Assembly: GCA_934364805.1 (NCBI GenBank)
Contig: CAKRMH010000010.1
Coordinates: 35,330-99,329 of the forward strand
DNA length: 64,000 bases
Direction: 5' to 3'
Source of the DNA: an uncultured Lachnospiraceae bacterium
Lineage (GTDB): Bacteria; Bacillota; Clostridia; Lachnospirales; Lachnospiraceae
Each line of letters opens with the position of its first letter. Position 1 is the stretch's first letter. The notes beneath the pieces are model-generated. The model saw only the letters and a program-made list of their open reading frames with translations. It had not been told where the DNA came from and ran no database searches. Below, piece after piece: positions 1 to 7,982 of the stretch. The position numbers and the translations under genes are program-made.

Positions 1-1330
1 CATCCCATAATGTTTTGCCCTGTTTCTTATAATAAGCAGCAACCTCGCAAAGCATTGTAACCGCTGCAGGAGCATCCTTGTCTCTCGCATAAGTTCCTGG
101 TAAGCATCCGTAGCTTTCTTCCAGACCGAATACATAATTGTTGCATCCTGTCTCATCAAAGATCCGGATCTGCTCACCGATATATTTGAATCCTGTTAAT
201 ACCTCGATCAGTCTGACATTGTATGCAACAGCGATTGATTTCGCCATATCTGTTGTAACGATCGTCTCGATCAGTGCAGGATTCTCTGGCATTGTACCTG
301 TTGCTGTTCTCTCACGGAGAATATACTCTGCGATCAGCATACCAGACATATTACCTGTAAAGCTTACATATTCGCCAGTCTTTGTATCCTTGCAGTATAC
401 ACCAAGGCGGTCTGCATCCGGATCCGTTGCAAGTACAAGATCTGCATCTTTCTCTTTTGCAAGCTTCAGTGCAAGCTCCCATGCCTTTGGATCTTCCGGG
501 TTTGGATATGCAACAGTCGGGAAATTACCATCTGCAACTGCCTGCTGCGGCTCAACATATACATTCTCAAATCCAAGATCTTTTAACACTCGCTGAACTG
601 GAAGTAATCCGGTACCATGAAGCGGTGTGTATACGATCTTGATGTCTTTTGCAACTTCTTTGATAACTTCTGGATGGATGGACTGTTTTCTTAAAGCATC
701 AAAATACTTCTCGTCCACATCATCACCGATCACGTTGTAAAGACCTGCTGCAGCCGCTGCGTCTTTATCCATTGTCTTAACCATGTCAAAAGAAGTAACT
801 TTTGCAACCTCAGCAAGAATATTTCCATCATGAGGTGGTGTAATCTGTGCGCCATCCTCCCAGTATACTTTGTATCCATTATATTCACGTGGATTGTGGC
901 TGGCAGTAATGACGATACCTGCAATACATCCAAGTTCACGGACAGCAAAAGATAATTCCGGTGTTGGGCGAAGGCTTGGGAATACATATGCTTTAATTCC
1001 GTTTGCAGCAAGGCAAAGTGCTGCTTCTTCTGTAAACTCCGGTGACATACGTCTTGAGTCATGTGCAATTGCAACACCTTTATTCTGTCCGTTCTGGGAA
1101 ATAATATAATTCGCCAGTCCCTGTGTCGCCTGACGTACTGTATAGATGTTCATACGGTTGGTTCCAGCGCCGATCACTCCTCTTAATCCACCGGTACCAA
1201 ACTCTAATGTACGATAAAAACGATCTTCGATCTCTGTTTTGTCATCTGCGATTGCAGCAAGCTCAGCCTTTGTTTCCTTATCAAAGTATGGATCCGTACA
1301 CCATTTCTGATATTCTTTCATAAAATCCAT
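1..1330 (-). CDS. pgcA: Phosphoglucomutase (phospho-sugar mutase), C-terminus outside the window
   Basis: Interconverts glucose-6-phosphate and glucose-1-phosphate in the cytoplasm, the entry point for the dTDP- and UDP-sugars made downstream. I translated the minus strand by eye: it starts MDFMKEYQKWC and contains the serine phospho-enzyme motif TASHNPREYNGYK about residues 140-152, followed by WEDGAQITPPHD. Near the window edge it shows FGLEESYGCLPGTYARDKDA, typical of the roughly 575-residue PgcA type. About 443 codons are present and the frame stays open to base 1, so the C-terminus lies outside. The ATG at 1330 is supported by an AGGAGG about 8 bases upstream. It is divergent from the MerR-methyltransferase gene. 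Product assignment is firm; PgcA versus a related bifunctional mutase is less so. Confidence 0.9.
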   Translation of the reverse strand, partial: MDFMKEYQKWCTDPYFDKETKAELAAIADDKTEIEDRFYRTLEFGTGGLRGVIGAGTNRMNIYTVRQATQGLANYIISQNGQNKGVAIAHDSRRMSPEFTEEAALCLAANGIKAYVFPSLRPTPELSFAVRELGCIAGIVITASHNPREYNGYKVYWEDGAQITPPHDGNILAEVAKVTSFDMVKTMDKDAAAAAGLYNVIGDDVDEKYFDALRKQSIHPEVIKEVAKDIKIVYTPLHGTGLLPVQRVLKDLGFENVYVEPQQAVADGNFPTVAYPNPEDPKAWELALKLAKEKDADLVLATDPDADRLGVYCKDTKTGEYVSFTGNMSGMLIAEYILRERTATGTMPENPALIETIVTTDMAKSIAVAYNVRLIEVLTGFKYIGEQIRIFDETGCNNYVFGLEESYGCLPGTYARDKDAPAAVTMLCEVAAYYKKQGKTLWD

Positions 1331-1379
1331 GGTTATTATTCCTCCTAATATCACTATTTATATCCAAATTATTCATCTT

Positions 1380-1408
1380 ATTCTAGCACAACAACTTCTA
1401 TTTGAAAA
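1380..1408 (-). promoter_or_regulatory. Candidate sigma-A promoter of the phosphoglucomutase gene
   Basis: On the minus strand TTTTCA (1408-1403) and TAGAAT (1385-1380) are separated by 17 bases and lie about 50 bases before the start codon. The -35 box is a weak match, so this rests mainly on spacing and the -10 box. Confidence 0.4.
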
Positions 1409-1500
1409 GTTTTTCTATCGAGAAGATTTTATTAAGATTTTCTTATACCCAAAATATGATATAATACAGGAAACGATTTTAGAAAGTGAGAGCCTGATCC

Positions 1501-2709
1501 ATGAAGCTTCCAGGATACTATTCCTCCGGAGAATTTGCCCGGATGGCAAATGTCACCGTCCGTACCATACGCTATTATGACAAACAGAATATCTTAAAGC
1601 CTTCCTATGTGAATGAAGCAACCGGAGCACGTTACTACACCGATGCAGACCTGGTGCAGCTCCAGCAGATTTTGCTTTTGAAATATCTTGGTTTCTCACT
1701 GGATGACATCAAAGAGCTGACGATTGAAGATGCTGACTACCATATTCTCCGGAATCAGCTGGATCTTCAGCTAACCCTTATTCAGGATAAGATCGAACAG
1801 ATGCAGCTCGTCCAGAAGGCCATCGAAGATACCACTGCCGCCATTGACCAGAATCAGAATATCAACTGGAAGCAGATGCTCGATCTGATCCATCTGACCG
1901 GCATGGAAAATTCCTTAAAAAGCCAGTACCAGAATGCCAGCAATATCACCTCGCGCATCCGTCTCCACAACCTATATTCCAAGAATAAAAAGGGCTGGTT
2001 CCCATGGGTATTTGAACAGTGTCAGATCCAGCTCGGAATGCATATATTGGAAATCGGATGCGGAAACGGTTCTCTCTGGTCAGAAAATGCCTCCCTCATC
2101 CCCGGAAAAGATATACATATCGTTCTTTCCGATATATCAAGAGGCATGATACGCGATGCCAGACGAATGCTTTTACCACATTCGGGACATAACATATCCA
2201 GGGATGCACGATTCAGTTTTCAGGTTTTTCCCGCCGATCATATTCCATATGAAGACAACACCTTTGATCTTGTCATTGCCAACCATGTTCTTTTTTACTG
2301 TGAGGACATTCCCGCTGTATGCAGAGAAATACAGCGTGTACTGAAACCAGCAGGAAGATTTCTCTGCAGTACATATGGAAGCCACCATATGAAAGAGATC
2401 ACCGATCTTGTGCAGGAATTTGACAGCCGGATCGTTCTCTCCGGGGACAAACTGTATGACCAGTTTGGTCTGGAAAACGGAGCCGAAATCCTGCATTCCT
2501 TCTTCCATCAGATTGAGATACAGACATATCCGGATGAACTGATCGTGGATTCTGCAGAGCCTCTGATCGAGTATATCCTGTCCTGCCATGGCAACCAGAA
2601 CCAGTATCTCCTCGACCGGTATAAAGATTTCCGTACTTTTGTGGAAAAGAAAACCAAACACGGATTCCACATTACAAAAGAAGCCGGAATCTTCCTCACC
2701 GTCAAATAA
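1501..2709 (+). CDS. MerR-family regulator fused to a SAM-dependent methyltransferase
   Basis: Residues about 5-75 form a MerR-type winged helix (SSGEFARMANVTVRTIRYYD, then GARYYTDADLVQLQQI and KYLGFSLDDIKEL). A coiled-coil dimerisation helix follows to about residue 120. From about residue 165 there is a class I methyltransferase fold with motif I ILEIGCGNGSLW, an acidic post-I strand (HIVLSDIS) and FDLVIANHVLFY. The methyl acceptor cannot be read from the sequence. A TATAAT sits at 1460-1465, but the ribosome site before the ATG is weak. It lies upstream of and parallel to the rhamnose operon, whose promoter carries a MerR-style dyad, so control of that promoter is plausible. MerR-methyltransferase fusions are known in Firmicutes as predicted proteins, but I know of no assigned function. 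Confidence 0.85.
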   Translation: MKLPGYYSSGEFARMANVTVRTIRYYDKQNILKPSYVNEATGARYYTDADLVQLQQILLLKYLGFSLDDIKELTIEDADYHILRNQLDLQLTLIQDKIEQMQLVQKAIEDTTAAIDQNQNINWKQMLDLIHLTGMENSLKSQYQNASNITSRIRLHNLYSKNKKGWFPWVFEQCQIQLGMHILEIGCGNGSLWSENASLIPGKDIHIVLSDISRGMIRDARRMLLPHSGHNISRDARFSFQVFPADHIPYEDNTFDLVIANHVLFYCEDIPAVCREIQRVLKPAGRFLCSTYGSHHMKEITDLVQEFDSRIVLSGDKLYDQFGLENGAEILHSFFHQIEIQTYPDELIVDSAEPLIEYILSCHGNQNQYLLDRYKDFRTFVEKKTKHGFHITKEAGIFLTVK

Positions 2710-2743
2710 AAATTAAGATTTTATAAAAAATAACATTTTTTGC

Positions 2744-2774
2744 TTGCAAGTGACGTTACGTCACCTGTTATAGT
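2744..2774 (+). promoter_or_regulatory. MerR-type promoter with central dyad before rfbA
   Basis: TTGCAA (2744-2749) and TATAGT (2769-2774) are separated by 19 bases instead of the usual 17. The spacer contains the dyad GTGACGT-T-ACGTCAC (2750-2764) with two perfect 7-base arms. A long spacer with a dyad between the boxes is the classical layout of promoters activated by MerR-family proteins through DNA untwisting. A MerR-domain gene ends 35 bases upstream. The link between the two is inference. Confidence 0.6.
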
Positions 2775-2830
2775 GGATACATCGGAGCAATCCGCAACTG
2801 ATAACGTTCGTTTAAAAAGGAGGTTTTATC

Positions 2831-3727
2831 TTGAAAGGAATTATTCTTGCAGGCGGTTCAGGTACACGCCTTTACCCGCTGACGATGGTAACATCCAAAC
2901 AGTTATTACCAATTTATGACAAACCAATGATCTATTATCCACTGTCTGTCCTTATGAACGCAGGCATCCGCGATATCCTGATCATTTCGACTCCACAGGA
3001 TACACCGAGATTTAAAGAGCTTTTAGGAGACGGACATCAGTATGGTGTCAATCTTACTTACACCGTACAGCCAAGTCCGGACGGACTCGCACAGGCTTTC
3101 GTGATCGGTAAAGATTTTATCGGAAACGACAGCGTAGCCATGGTACTCGGTGATAATATCTTTGCCGGACATGGTCTGAAGAAGAGATTAAAAGCTGCTG
3201 TTGAGAATGCAGAATCCGGAAAGGGTGCAACCGTATTCGGATATTATGTAGATGATCCGGAGCGATTCGGTATCGTAGAATTCGATGCAAACGGCAAAGC
3301 CATCTCCATTGAAGAGAAACCGGAAAAACCAAAGAGCAACTACTGTGTAACCGGTCTGTATTTCTACGACAACCGTGTCGTTGATTATGCAAAAGACTTA
3401 AAACCAAGCGCACGTGGCGAGCTCGAGATCACAGATCTGAACCGTATCTATCTTGAGAACGGAGATCTGAACGTTGAACTGCTCGGACAGGGATTCACAT
3501 GGCTTGATACCGGAACACATGAAAGTCTTGTAGAGGCAACCAACTTTGTAAAAACCGTGGAAACCCACCAGCACAGAAAGATCGCATGTCTGGAAGAGAT
3601 CGCTTACTTAAATGGCTGGATCACCAAAGACGATGTACTGAAAGTTTATGAAGTATTAAAGAAAAACCAGTATGGACAGTACTTAAAGGACGTATTAGAC
3701 GGAAAATTCCTTGACGTCCTTCACTAA
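2831..3727 (+). CDS. rfbA: Glucose-1-phosphate thymidylyltransferase
   Basis: First step of dTDP-L-rhamnose synthesis: glucose-1-phosphate plus dTTP gives dTDP-glucose and pyrophosphate. The nucleotidyltransferase signature GGSGTRLYPLT is at residues 8-18, followed by KQLLPIYDKPMIYYPLS and the metal-binding LGDN region near residue 110. At 298 residues it has full family length. The start is TTG at 2831, chosen because AAGGAGG lies about 7 bases upstream and the family N-terminus MKGIILAGG begins exactly there. It is the first gene of the rfbA-rfbB-rfbD-rfbC-wzx run and is preceded by the MerR-like promoter. Confidence 0.97.
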   Translation: MKGIILAGGSGTRLYPLTMVTSKQLLPIYDKPMIYYPLSVLMNAGIRDILIISTPQDTPRFKELLGDGHQYGVNLTYTVQPSPDGLAQAFVIGKDFIGNDSVAMVLGDNIFAGHGLKKRLKAAVENAESGKGATVFGYYVDDPERFGIVEFDANGKAISIEEKPEKPKSNYCVTGLYFYDNRVVDYAKDLKPSARGELEITDLNRIYLENGDLNVELLGQGFTWLDTGTHESLVEATNFVKTVETHQHRKIACLEEIAYLNGWITKDDVLKVYEVLKKNQYGQYLKDVLDGKFLDVLH

Positions 3728-3776
3728 TTCACCATACCAAAACATTAAATTATTATCTATTTAAAGGAGAATCATT

Positions 3777-4796
3777 ATGACAATCATCGTAACAGGCGGA
3801 GCTGGATTCATCGGCTCAAACTTCGTATTTCACATGTTAAACAAATACCCAGACTACCGTATCGTATGTCTGGACTGCCTGACTTATGCAGGTAACTTAT
3901 CTACATTAGCTCCAGTTATGGACAACCCGAACTTCCGCTTTGTAAAAGAAAGCATCACAGACCGTGAAGCTGTTTACAAATTATTCGAAGAAGAGAAACC
4001 GGACATGGTCGTAAACTTTGCTGCTGAAAGCCATGTTGACCGCTCTATCGAGAATCCACAGGTTTTCTTAGATACCAACATCATCGGAACTTCTGTACTG
4101 ATGGATGCATGCCGCAAATACGGTATCCAGAGATATCATCAGGTATCTACTGACGAAGTATACGGAGATCTTCCACTCGACAGACCTGACTTATTCTTCA
4201 CAGAAGATACCCCGATCCATACAAGCAGCCCATACAGCTCATCCAAAGCAGGTGCTGACCTTTTAGTACTGGCTTACCACAGAACCTATGGACTTCCTGT
4301 AACCATCAGCCGCTGCTCAAACAACTACGGACCATATCACTTCCCTGAGAAACTGATCCCACTGATGATCGCCAACGCCTTAAACGATAAACCACTTCCT
4401 GTATATGGAGAAGGCTTAAACGTACGTGACTGGTTATACGTTGAGGATCACTGCAAAGCGATCGATCTGATCATCCACAAGGGCCGTGTCGGTGAAGTAT
4501 ACAATGTCGGTGGACACAACGAGAAAACAAACATTGAGATCGTTAAGATCATCTGTAAAGAATTAGGCAAACCGGAAAGCCTTATCACACATGTTGCTGA
4601 CCGTAAAGGCCACGATATGCGTTATGCGATCGATCCAACCAAGATCCACAATGAACTGGGATGGTTACCGGAAACCAAATTCGAAGATGGTATCAAGAAA
4701 ACTATCAAATGGTATCTTGAGCATAAAGAATGGTGGGAAACCATCATCTCCGGTGAATACCAGAATTATTATGAAAAAATGTACGGAAATCGCTAA
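3777..4796 (+). CDS. rfbB: dTDP-glucose 4,6-dehydratase
   Basis: Second step of dTDP-L-rhamnose synthesis: converts dTDP-glucose to dTDP-4-keto-6-deoxyglucose using bound NAD. It is an extended short-chain dehydrogenase: the NAD motif GGAGFIGSNFV is at residues 7-17, STDEVYG carries the catalytic Thr-Asp-Glu, and YSSSKAG carries the catalytic Tyr-x-x-x-Lys. The 339 residues match the family. An AAGGAGA ribosome site precedes the ATG. It lies 49 bases after rfbA in the same operon. Codon use in rfbA-rfbC is visibly more biased than in the glycosyltransferase operon downstream, which suggests high expression. Confidence 0.97.
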   Translation: MTIIVTGGAGFIGSNFVFHMLNKYPDYRIVCLDCLTYAGNLSTLAPVMDNPNFRFVKESITDREAVYKLFEEEKPDMVVNFAAESHVDRSIENPQVFLDTNIIGTSVLMDACRKYGIQRYHQVSTDEVYGDLPLDRPDLFFTEDTPIHTSSPYSSSKAGADLLVLAYHRTYGLPVTISRCSNNYGPYHFPEKLIPLMIANALNDKPLPVYGEGLNVRDWLYVEDHCKAIDLIIHKGRVGEVYNVGGHNEKTNIEIVKIICKELGKPESLITHVADRKGHDMRYAIDPTKIHNELGWLPETKFEDGIKKTIKWYLEHKEWWETIISGEYQNYYEKMYGNR

Positions 4797-4826
4797 TCAC
4801 TCTTTTTCCAAAAAAGGAGACAATCA

Positions 4827-5837
4827 ATGAAAGTATTTGTAACAGGTGTCGCTGGTCAGTTAGGCCACGATGTAATCAATGAATTAATGAAACGTACCGC
4901 AGAAGGAAAGGGCAGCTTCTCCTGCATCGGATCCGATCTGGCGCCAGAATACACTGGTGCCCAGGACGGTACTGCTGTCACAAAAACACCATACGTTTCT
5001 CTGGATATCACAGATACTGCTGCTGTTGACCGGGTTTTAACCGAAGCTGCACCGGATGTTGTCATCCACTGTGCAGCCTGGACAGCGGTTGATCTCGCAG
5101 AAGACGATGACAAAAAAGAAAAGGTACGTATGGTAAATGCTGTAGGTACTGAGAATTTTGCCAAAGCAGTAAAGAAATTAGATCAGAGCCAGCCAGACGG
5201 ATGCAAAATGATGTATATCTCTACCGACTATGTATTCGACGGTCAGGGAACTACTCCATGGGAACCGGACTGCAAAGATTATGCACCATTAAATGTATAT
5301 GGTGAAACAAAGCTTGCCGGTGAACTTGCCGTATCCGGGAATCTGGAAAAATATTTCATCGTACGTATCGCATGGGTATTTGGAAAGAACGGAAAGAACT
5401 TTATCAAAACAATGTTAAATGTCGGCAAAACACACGATAAACTTACCGTTGTCAATGACCAGATCGGAACTCCGACCTATACCTTTGACCTTGCAAGACT
5501 GTTATGTGACATGATCGTAACAGACAAATACGGTTATTATCATGCAACCAACTCCGAAGTGACTGATGCTGGCAACACCGGCTGCAAGACCGGATATATC
5601 AGCTGGTATGATTTTACCAAAGAGATCTTCCGTCAGGCTGCTGCCCAGGGGCATAGCGAATATTCCGAGGACCGTCTTACTGTAACACCGGTCACAACTG
5701 CTGAATATGGAATTTCCAAGGCTGCAAGACCTTTTAACAGCCGGCTGGACAAAAAGAAACTGGAAGAAAACGGATTCACTCCACTTCCTACCTGGCAGGA
5801 TGCCGTTGAACGTTATTTGAAAGAACTTGATTTTTAA
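4827..5837 (+). CDS. rfbD: dTDP-4-dehydrorhamnose reductase
   Basis: Last step of the pathway: NAD(P)H reduction of dTDP-4-keto-L-rhamnose to dTDP-L-rhamnose. It starts with the nucleotide-binding motif GVAGQLGHDV, has STDYVFDG in the middle and the catalytic YGETKLAGE near residue 155. At 336 residues it is somewhat longer than the common 280-300, with extra sequence around residues 30-50 (AEGKGSFSCIG) and around 245-255, as in other clostridial members. The ribosome site AAAAGGAG lies just before the ATG. The order rfbB, rfbD, rfbC is tight, with gaps of about 30 bases. Confidence 0.95.
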   Translation: MKVFVTGVAGQLGHDVINELMKRTAEGKGSFSCIGSDLAPEYTGAQDGTAVTKTPYVSLDITDTAAVDRVLTEAAPDVVIHCAAWTAVDLAEDDDKKEKVRMVNAVGTENFAKAVKKLDQSQPDGCKMMYISTDYVFDGQGTTPWEPDCKDYAPLNVYGETKLAGELAVSGNLEKYFIVRIAWVFGKNGKNFIKTMLNVGKTHDKLTVVNDQIGTPTYTFDLARLLCDMIVTDKYGYYHATNSEVTDAGNTGCKTGYISWYDFTKEIFRQAAAQGHSEYSEDRLTVTPVTTAEYGISKAARPFNSRLDKKKLEENGFTPLPTWQDAVERYLKELDF

Positions 5838-5869
5838 CAGATTATCATTAAGAAAGAAGGATTATCGTC

Positions 5870-6478
5870 ATGGGACAGATTACAGTTGAAAAAAATGTTG
5901 GTGGAATCGAAGGATTATGCGTAATCACACCAGCAGTTCATGGAGATGCAAGAGGATACTTCATGGAGACTTACAATAAAAACGATATGGTAGAAGCAGG
6001 ACTTGATATGGAATTCGTTCAGGATAACCAGTCCTCTTCCACCAAAGGTGTACTTCGTGGATTACATTTCCAGAAACAGTTTCCACAGGGTAAATTAGTA
6101 CGTGTTGTAAAAGGAAGCGTATTCGATGTAGCTGTTGATCTCCGTGGTGACTCCAAAACTTATGGAAAATGGTTTGGTGTAGAACTTACCGAAGAAAACA
6201 AGAAACAGTTCTATATTCCGGAAGGATTTGCACATGGCTTCCTGGTATTATCTGATCTTGCAGAGTTCTGCTATAAATGTACGGATTTCTATCATCCAGG
6301 TGATGAAGGCGGAATGGCATGGAATGATCCGGAAATCGGAATCGAATGGCCACAGCTTGTTGGGGAGTACAAAGGTACTGCTTCCGGTGAAGGATATACC
6401 CTTTCCGACGGAACACCTTTAAACTTAAGTGACAAAGATCAGAAATGGGTTGGTCTGAAAGACACCTTTAAATTTTAA
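5870..6478 (+). CDS. rfbC: dTDP-4-dehydrorhamnose 3,5-epimerase
   Basis: Epimerises dTDP-4-keto-6-deoxyglucose at C3 and C5 to give the L-rhamno form that RfbD reduces. The cupin core is clear: RGLHFQ carries the catalytic His, VKGSVFDVAVDLR follows, then FYIPEGFAHGFLVLSD and the C-terminal tail. The 202 residues are slightly above the 180-190 average. An AAGAAAGAAGG ribosome site precedes the ATG. It lies 32 bases after rfbD, and the flippase gene starts 3 bases after its stop, so the two are probably translationally linked. Confidence 0.96.
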   Translation: MGQITVEKNVGGIEGLCVITPAVHGDARGYFMETYNKNDMVEAGLDMEFVQDNQSSSTKGVLRGLHFQKQFPQGKLVRVVKGSVFDVAVDLRGDSKTYGKWFGVELTEENKKQFYIPEGFAHGFLVLSDLAEFCYKCTDFYHPGDEGGMAWNDPEIGIEWPQLVGEYKGTASGEGYTLSDGTPLNLSDKDQKWVGLKDTFKF

Positions 6479-6481
6479 TGT

Positions 6482-7927
6482 ATGGCAAAACAGAAAAGTC
6501 TTAAACTGAATTATATCTATAATGTGAGTTATCAGGTGCTGAGCCTGATAACTCCTTTAATTACTACGCCTTATGTATCCAGAGTCCTCGGTGCTGATGG
6601 AATTGGTGATTACAGCTTTACGGCTTCTGTTGTCACTTACTTCTCCATGGTTGCTGTCCTTGGAACACTGACCTATGGCAACCGTGAGATTTCCTATCTT
6701 CAGGACGATCGTGCGGCAAGGAGCACACTCTTCTGGGAGATCGAACTGCTCAGCTTTCTAAGCACCGGAATCTGTACCGCAGCTTATCTGATCTTTCTTC
6801 TATTCTGCGATCGAAGCCGCTTCTCTCTTTACGCGATCCAGACGATCAGCATCGTCTGCGTGGCTTTCGATATTGCGTGGCTTCTTCAGGGCATGGAAGA
6901 ATTTGGAAAAGTCATGTTCCGGAATATGCTGTTTAAAGTGATCAATATTGTATTTATTTTCACTGCAGTCCGGGACAAAGATGATCTCTTCCTCTATGTT
7001 GCCGGAATGGTTCTGCTTGCCCTTGCAAGTAATTTATCGATCTGGTTTTATCTGCCACAATACATTGACCGCCCTGTATGGAACAAACTTCACCCCATGC
7101 GGCATCTGAAACCGACATTGGCTTTATTCATTCCATCCGTTGCAATGTCAATTTATACCGTATTTGATAAGACAATGATCGGTCTTTTCGCCAATAACTT
7201 TGAAAACGGATACTACGAGCAGGCGCTTAAAATCTCCAAAACCGCGCTGACTCTGGTCACAGCGCTTGGTGCTGTCATGATTCCCCGCATGGGTTATTAT
7301 TTCAACCAGAAAAACATGGATAAGGTGAAAGAACTGACTTATCAGAGCTATAATTTCGTCTGGTTTCTCGGTGTGCCATTAAGCTTTGGACTGATCGGCA
7401 TCTCACATAATCTGGTTCCATGGTTCTATGGAAAAGGCTACGATAAGATCACCATGCTACTTCCAATTCTTGGTCTTCTGATCATTATCATTGGTCTCAG
7501 CAATGTCACAGGTATCCAGTATTTTGTTACGACCAAGCGGGAACGTCTTCTGACGGGTACCGTTATCATTGGAGCCGTAGTCAATTTTGTCTGCAACCTG
7601 ATTCTGATCCCAAAGCTGTATTCCATCGGAGCTTCTATCGCTTCTGTAGCCGCAGAAACAGTGATCACGCTGACCCAGCTGTATCTGATCCGGAATGAGC
7701 TTTCCTTTACCAGAATCATGGCACAATCCGTAAAATATCTGCTGGCAGGTGCATGCATGTTACTTGTGCTTTTCCTTGAAAATCACTATCTGAGTGCCTC
7801 TGTACTGCACTCCTGCATTATGATCTTCTCTGGTGCGATCGTGTATTTTATTGCACTTTTACTTTTGAAAGATCAGTTCTTTTTCAGCTATGTCAGACAA
7901 GTAATGCTAAAAATGCATCATAAATAG
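6482..7927 (+). CDS. Wzx-type polysaccharide flippase (MOP superfamily)
   Basis: Predicted to move lipid-linked oligosaccharide repeat units across the membrane. The 481 residues hold about 12-14 hydrophobic segments. The N-terminus (NYIYNVSYQVLSLITPLITT, then PYVSRVLGADGIGDYSF) is the hallmark of the Wzx/RfbX group. It begins 3 bases after rfbC and ends at the two-way terminator at 7929. No O-antigen polymerase (Wzy) or initiating glycosyltransferase lies next to it, so it either acts with genes outside the window or is separate from the ABC-exported glycan encoded at 19.8-47 kb. Substrate unknown. Confidence 0.9.
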   Translation: MAKQKSLKLNYIYNVSYQVLSLITPLITTPYVSRVLGADGIGDYSFTASVVTYFSMVAVLGTLTYGNREISYLQDDRAARSTLFWEIELLSFLSTGICTAAYLIFLLFCDRSRFSLYAIQTISIVCVAFDIAWLLQGMEEFGKVMFRNMLFKVINIVFIFTAVRDKDDLFLYVAGMVLLALASNLSIWFYLPQYIDRPVWNKLHPMRHLKPTLALFIPSVAMSIYTVFDKTMIGLFANNFENGYYEQALKISKTALTLVTALGAVMIPRMGYYFNQKNMDKVKELTYQSYNFVWFLGVPLSFGLIGISHNLVPWFYGKGYDKITMLLPILGLLIIIIGLSNVTGIQYFVTTKRERLLTGTVIIGAVVNFVCNLILIPKLYSIGASIASVAAETVITLTQLYLIRNELSFTRIMAQSVKYLLAGACMLLVLFLENHYLSASVLHSCIMIFSGAIVYFIALLLLKDQFFFSYVRQVMLKMHHK

Positions 7928-7928
7928 G

Positions 7929-7965
7929 AAAAGTGGATGACACCAAATGTCATCCACTTTTTATT
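7929..7965. terminator. Bidirectional Rho-independent terminator
   Basis: A perfect 14-base-pair stem (7929-7942 with 7948-7961) around a CCAAA loop, with A-tract on one side and T-tract on the other. It lies between the convergent flippase and cysteine-protease genes and can serve both strands. Confidence 0.93.
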
Positions 7966-7982
7966 ATTCTTCTATCTTTCTT

